Shown here: one piece after another, positions 15,631 to 18,793 of the stretch
Position numbering within the stretch: the first letter of the stretch is position 1
Layout of the letters: each line of letters begins with the position of its first letter
NCBI GenBank assembly: GCA_002375765.1
Contig: DFMV01000072.1
Coordinates: forward strand, 1-18,793
Source: Rhizobiales bacterium UBA3584
Lineage (GTDB): Bacteria > Pseudomonadota > Alphaproteobacteria > Rhizobiales > Devosiaceae
Reading direction: 5' to 3'
Length of the DNA: 18,793 nt
The notes under the pieces: model-generated
The model's input: only the letters and a program-made list of their open reading frames with translations
Told to the model about the DNA's origin: nothing
The model's database searches: none
Program-made: the position numbers and the translations under genes

Positions 15631-16748
15631 CCCTGTCGGCTGGCCAGTGGCTCGGTGCCGACGATCTTGGCGATCGAATTGCCCGGCACGACGAATTTGG
15701 CGACGTTGCGCGATATGACCCGGCCCGAGGTGCCGGCAAGGACCGGTGTGCGCTCGGTGAAGGCGCCGGGGCCGTCAAGGGCGATGAGATCGGCGATGGG
15801 CTGGCCTTTTTCGACGTGATCGCCCAATTCCACGCGGTAGGCGAGAAGCCCGGCCTTATCGACACGCAGCATTTCGGTGGCGGTCAAGGGCGTCGGCGCG
15901 GGGGCCGGTTCGATCTCGGGCGGTGTGCCGGACGCAAAGCCCTTGGCCTGAAAAAAGGCGTAGAGCCGGGCAGCGTCATCCTTGCCGATGTGGTCGAACA
16001 CATCGGGCTGGCCGCGATATTCGAGCGTTGCGGCACGAGCGGAAAAGGGAATGGGCTTATCAGGGTACGCCTGGCGCAGCCGCGTCCAGAGCGAGGGCCA
16101 GACTTCATCGAACGAGCCGCCACCCGAATCTTCGGCGGTCAGTTGAGCAACCGAGCCCATATGGTCGGCCAATGCGCCCAGTTCGGCCATGGAATCGGGG
16201 GTGACAAACAGATGGACCAGCGCCTCGTTGTCGCAATGGAGATCGAGGACATAATCGGCGTCATAGGCTTCGGTCATCACCAGATGCCGCAGCTTCTGCA
16301 TGGCCGTGGTCGGGCGCTGGGCATCGAGCCAGTCGCGCACGGCCTGGCGGATTATCGCGACATTGGCAGCGGCGTCATTGGTGAGTTTCGATGCGATTTC
16401 GGTATCCACGGCGGCAAAGAGGTCGGGCCAGCGGCGGTTGAAATTGGTGCCCGAGCGGAAATCATAACGGCCCACATGATCTTCGAACACACGCTGGCCC
16501 ATGCCGAGCGGGTTGACCATGGGGAAGATGGTGAAGCGGGCGCTGAGTTCACCCTTTTCGTCGGCGGATTTGAGCAGCGGCAGCAGGTGGTGCAGCGCCA
16601 TGATGCCGGGCTGTTCGTCGGCATGGAGTGCGGCCTGCATGTAGATTTTGGTCGCCGCGTCGGCGGGACCGACCTTGAACAGCGTCAATTGGGTCGTCGT
16701 GCCGGGAGCATCGGCGTCGATGGTGTGGGTGATGCGGTCAAAGGCCAT
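15612..16748 (-). CDS. Succinylglutamate desuccinylase/aspartoacylase (AstE/AspA) family deacylase
   Basis: A 378-residue zinc-dependent amidohydrolase related to M14 carboxypeptidases. Likely zinc ligands are His42 and Glu45 (ALHADEQPG) and His171 (VLDLHCDNEAL). TNFNRRWPD (101-109) matches the substrate-binding Asn-Arg segment, and Glu243 (ATLEYRGQP) is a candidate catalytic glutamate. From about 292 to 370 a biotinyl/lipoyl-like beta domain appears (LRVDKAGLLAYRVELGDHVE), as in other long members. It should remove an acyl group from an amino acid amine. The ATG lies 6 bases after the permease stop, with no clear Shine-Dalgarno, so translation is probably coupled. Last gene of the amino-acid ABC operon; a substrate delivered by that transporter is likely. 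The exact acyl group is unknown. Confidence 0.88.
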   Translation of the reverse strand: MAFDRITHTIDADAPGTTTQLTLFKVGPADAATKIYMQAALHADEQPGIMALHHLLPLLKSADEKGELSARFTIFPMVNPLGMGQRVFEDHVGRYDFRSGTNFNRRWPDLFAAVDTEIASKLTNDAAANVAIIRQAVRDWLDAQRPTTAMQKLRHLVMTEAYDADYVLDLHCDNEALVHLFVTPDSMAELGALADHMGSVAQLTAEDSGGGSFDEVWPSLWTRLRQAYPDKPIPFSARAATLEYRGQPDVFDHIGKDDAARLYAFFQAKGFASGTPPEIEPAPAPTPLTATEMLRVDKAGLLAYRVELGDHVEKGQPIADLIALDGPGAFTERTPVLAGTSGRVISRNVAKFVVPGNSIAKIVGTEPLASRQGYLLED

Positions 16749-16754
16749 AAGGAA

Positions 16755-17513
16755 CTACCGGATATATTTGGGGCCGAAACGCAGGCGCGGGCGGGATGTC
16801 GTGCGCTCTTTGGGCATGTGGCGCATCATGCGTTCATAAACGCGCCCGAAGACAAAGAAAATCACCATGGTGATGGCAAGAAACCACAGCGCTGCGATGG
16901 AAAAGTGAAGGAAGGCGTTGAAGTCGCGCTCGAACAGGTTCTGCGCGGTGTTGAGGATGTCGCGCTGGGCGTTGATGACTGGCAGGGTGAAATAGACCAG
17001 CGCCGTAGAGTGGAACAGGAACACCACTTCATTGGTATAGGCGGGCCAGGCAACGCGAATTGTGTTGGGCCAGGTGACGGTTCGGAACACCTGAAAGGGT
17101 GTCATTCCGAAGGCGCGGGCTGCCTCCAGCTCTCCTTTCGGGACTGTGCGCAGGGCGCCGTAGAGGATCTCGGCACTGTAGGCGGCGGTGTTCATCACCA
17201 GGGCCAGCGGGCCGATGAACAACGGATTCATCATCAGCCAGGCGATGCCCCAAGGGCGCCACCAGACGGGGTTGAGCGCCAGCATGATGGAATAGAACAT
17301 GAAGAACTGGATAAACAGCGGCGAGCCGCGGAAGGCATAGATATAGGCCGAGCACAAGCGCCGGATGATGGCATTTTTCGAGTTCTTGCCGAGCGCGAGC
17401 AGTACGGCAAAGACAAAGCCTATCGGTAGCGAGGCGGCCGCGAAATAGATGTTGAACAGCGCCGGCTGGGCGTAAAGCGGGATCTCGGCGAAGATCTTGT
17501 GGATCAATTCCAT
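16755..17513 (-). CDS. Polar amino-acid ABC transporter permease (HisM/GlnP type)
   Basis: A 252-residue inner-membrane permease of the histidine/glutamate/arginine/opine (HisMQ) group. It shows YAFRGSPLFIQFFMFY, the family segment before the second helix, and the EAA loop GALRTVPKGELEAARAFGMT, which contacts the ATPase. A basic C-terminal tail (KERTTSRPRLRFGPKYIR) is cytoplasmic. The ATG at 17513 lies three bases after the TAG of the other permease, so the two are co-translated and should form the heterodimeric channel. No ATPase gene for this transporter lies in the window; it is presumably beyond the binding-protein gene or elsewhere. The substrate class (basic or polar amino acids or derivatives) is by family only. 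Confidence 0.9.
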   Translation of the reverse strand: MELIHKIFAEIPLYAQPALFNIYFAAASLPIGFVFAVLLALGKNSKNAIIRRLCSAYIYAFRGSPLFIQFFMFYSIMLALNPVWWRPWGIAWLMMNPLFIGPLALVMNTAAYSAEILYGALRTVPKGELEAARAFGMTPFQVFRTVTWPNTIRVAWPAYTNEVVFLFHSTALVYFTLPVINAQRDILNTAQNLFERDFNAFLHFSIAALWFLAITMVIFFVFGRVYERMMRHMPKERTTSRPRLRFGPKYIR

Positions 17514-17516
17514 CGC

Positions 17517-18356
17517 CTAGCCCTCCACCGGCATGCCGCGCCGCGCCCAGATGGTGAGCCTAGAAAAGCCCTTTTCCGAAAGCAGCGTGACGAGGATGTA
17601 GAAGACAAACAGCGCAATGAAATAGGCCCAGCGCCAGTCGCCATGCACAAGACCGGCCTGGGGCAGGAAGTTGGGTGAACCCAATTGGCCCGCCCACCAG
17701 ACGATATCGGCGATCTGGAGCAGGGAGAGCAGCGACGTGGCCTTGATGAGCAGCAGCCAGACATTGGAAAGGCCGGGCAGGGCATAGACCCACATCTGGC
17801 GGATATGGATGCGCGTTAACACCTGAAAATCGCTCATGCCGTAGGCGCGGGCGGCTTCGAGCTGGCCCTGCGGAACGGCGCGCATGGCGCCGTGGATGAC
17901 GTTGGCGGTGAACGCGCCGAAAATGATGCCCAGCGATACGCAGGCAAGGATCAGATATTCATAGGTCGAGAGCAGCCAGTTGGCCTCGCGGCAGGGCGGC
18001 CAGTTCGCCTGGTTGGCTGCGATGGAATCGGGCGTGCAGACCTGCATCGACCACACCCACTCGACCCCTTGCTCGAAGGCCAGCGGGAAGAACAGAAAGA
18101 ACAGTACATCGGGAACACCGCGCACCATGCTGACATAGACGGTGCCTATGGCCCTGAGCGGCGCAAAGCGTGAGGCCTTTGCGGCGGCGCCCAGCAGGCC
18201 GAACACAAGCGCAAGGCAGCCGCCGAAGATGGCTGCCATGATGGTGAAGCGGAAACTGGCGTACCAGTTGAGATGCTTGCCGTTTGTCAGATAGCTGAGC
18301 CAGAAGGCGATATCTTCGCCCACCAGATCGAAAAGCCAGAAGGCGTCAGCGTCCAC
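17517..18356 (-). CDS. Polar amino-acid ABC transporter permease (HisQ type) with extended periplasmic loop
   Basis: A 279-residue permease that partners the downstream one. Family motifs are VSMVRGVPDVLFFLFF (75-90) and the EAA loop GAMRAVPQGQLEAARAYGMS. It is longer than the usual 220-240 residues, partly because of an insert at about 105-130 that contains Cys107 and Cys122. By the positive-inside rule this loop faces the periplasm, so a disulfide is possible. The start is GTG at 18356, chosen because AAGGGG lies 7 bases upstream and the N-terminus is plausible. A 69-base gap containing a hairpin separates it from the binding-protein gene. Confidence 0.9.
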   Translation of the reverse strand: MDADAFWLFDLVGEDIAFWLSYLTNGKHLNWYASFRFTIMAAIFGGCLALVFGLLGAAAKASRFAPLRAIGTVYVSMVRGVPDVLFFLFFPLAFEQGVEWVWSMQVCTPDSIAANQANWPPCREANWLLSTYEYLILACVSLGIIFGAFTANVIHGAMRAVPQGQLEAARAYGMSDFQVLTRIHIRQMWVYALPGLSNVWLLLIKATSLLSLLQIADIVWWAGQLGSPNFLPQAGLVHGDWRWAYFIALFVFYILVTLLSEKGFSRLTIWARRGMPVEG

Positions 18357-18377
18357 GCGCGTGCCCCTTGCGTGAGA

Positions 18378-18414
18378 TGCCCGGCGAATGTCCCAGTCGG
18401 ACGCCCGCCGGGCA
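18378..18414 (-). promoter_or_regulatory. Intercistronic hairpin between amino-acid binding-protein and permease genes
   Basis: Perfect 9-bp arms, TGCCCGGCG (18378-18386) and CGCCGGGCA (18406-18414), enclose 19 bases that contain a further GTCC/GGAC stem (18390-18393, 18399-18402). The structure lies 11 bases after the binding-protein stop in the direction of transcription. The 3' arm is followed by TCTCACGC, not a U-tract, so it is not an ordinary terminator. It is more likely an mRNA stabiliser or partial attenuator that lowers permease expression relative to the binding protein. Confidence 0.65.
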
Positions 18415-18425
18415 CAGGTTTGCGA

Positions 18426-18793
18426 TTATTCCGTGTAGAACGGACCCGCGCCGTCGAACCATTCGGCGATCAGCGCATCGACGGTGCCATCGGCCTTGAG
18501 CGCCGTGAGGGCTTCGTCAAGCGTTGCGAGCAGCTCGGTATCTTCCTTGCGCACACCACCGCCGACGCCGCCGCCGATCATGACATCGGGGCCGAACATT
18601 TCCAGCGCGCCGCCGGAATTGGCGACGACCGGATCGAGCGAGGAGCCGTCAGCGAGGACCACATCGACATTGCCGGCGGCCAGATCGGCGATCGACTGAT
18701 CGAAGGTGGCAAACGAGACGATGGTGTTATCGGCGGCAAAGTTTTCCTCGGCATAGGCTGCCTGGATGGTGTTGCCCTGAACGCCGATGCGCA
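18426..18793 (-). CDS. Amino-acid ABC transporter substrate-binding protein, family 3 (partial, C-terminal part)
   Basis: The frame is open from the window edge to TAA at 18426-18428 and gives the last 121 residues. The segment begins RIGVQGNTIQAAYAEENF and continues with SIADLAAGNVDVVLADGS, the second-lobe pattern of family 3 (SBP_bac_3) binding proteins for lysine/arginine/ornithine/histidine-type ligands. It then has LLATLDEALTALKADGTVDAL, the usual C-terminal helix, and ends WFDGAGPFYTE. An internal ATG at 18662 is not a start, since homology clearly extends upstream of it. The signal peptide and first lobe lie outside the window. It is the periplasmic receptor for the two permeases downstream. 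Confidence 0.92.
   Translation of the reverse strand, partial: RIGVQGNTIQAAYAEENFAADNTIVSFATFDQSIADLAAGNVDVVLADGSSLDPVVANSGGALEMFGPDVMIGGGVGGGVRKEDTELLATLDEALTALKADGTVDALIAEWFDGAGPFYTE

Noticed and set aside
15634..15664. GTCGGC/GCCGAC inverted repeat just past the TRIC gene as a terminator
   Set aside because: Short 6-bp arms with an 18-base loop inside the deacylase coding sequence, and no T-run on either side.
15816..17429. Open frame of 537 codons on the plus strand opposite the deacylase and permease genes
   Set aside because: It spans two real minus-strand genes, with His/Gly/Gln-rich composition typical of a shadow frame and no motif.
15612..18793. Ectoine uptake and degradation locus (EhuABCD with EutE/DoeB)
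   Set aside because: The permeases are longer than EhuC/D, and no hydrolase, aminotransferase or other Eut/Doe genes are adjacent. The deacylase is better left at family level.

Overview
The window (18,793 bases, GC-rich, about 60-65% by eye) reads as chromosomal DNA of an alphaproteobacterium, probably Hyphomicrobiales and possibly the Devosia/Pelagibacterium neighbourhood. That placement is an inference from codon use, protein character and gene order; no rRNA, tRNA or taxonomic marker is present. I see no CRISPR array, insertion sequence, integrase or phage gene. Genes are packed very tightly. Many neighbours in the same direction overlap or abut at stop and start codons, and all three tail-to-tail junctions have at most one base between them.

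Layout: (1) 1-2823, plus strand: the end of an oligopeptide-type ABC operon, with a permease tail, two ATPases (DppD/DppF type), a GNAT acetyltransferase and an NTF2/SnoaL-like protein. (2) 2825-4090, minus strand: a SulP anion transporter without a STAS domain. (3) 4297-8096, plus strand: a complete osmoprotectant (glycine betaine type) ABC transporter in the same order as E. coli osmF-yehY-yehX-yehW. (4) 8093-14870, minus strand: a three-gene operon of a transglutaminase/DUF2126 putative amidoligase, a circularly permuted ATP-grasp fused to an alpha-E domain, and a second transglutaminase. A palindromic intergenic repeat sits between the last two genes. (5) 14998-15630, plus strand: a TRIC/UPF0126 (YicG-like) membrane channel, divergent from the amidoligase operon. 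(6) 15612-18793, minus strand: a polar amino-acid ABC operon (partial binding protein, two permeases) ending in an AstE/AspA-family deacylase.

How the genes work together: three separate ABC importers (peptide, betaine, amino acid) make this a nutrient and osmolyte uptake region. The amino-acid operon couples uptake to an amidohydrolase, which suggests that an N-acylated amino acid is imported and deacylated. The transglutaminase/amidoligase operon is the least understood part. Its families are predicted to make and cleave amide bonds in an unknown peptide-like product or protein tag. In both operons that carry a binding-protein gene, a 9-bp-stem hairpin without a U-tract lies between the binding-protein gene and the first permease gene, a plausible device for unequal expression within each operon.
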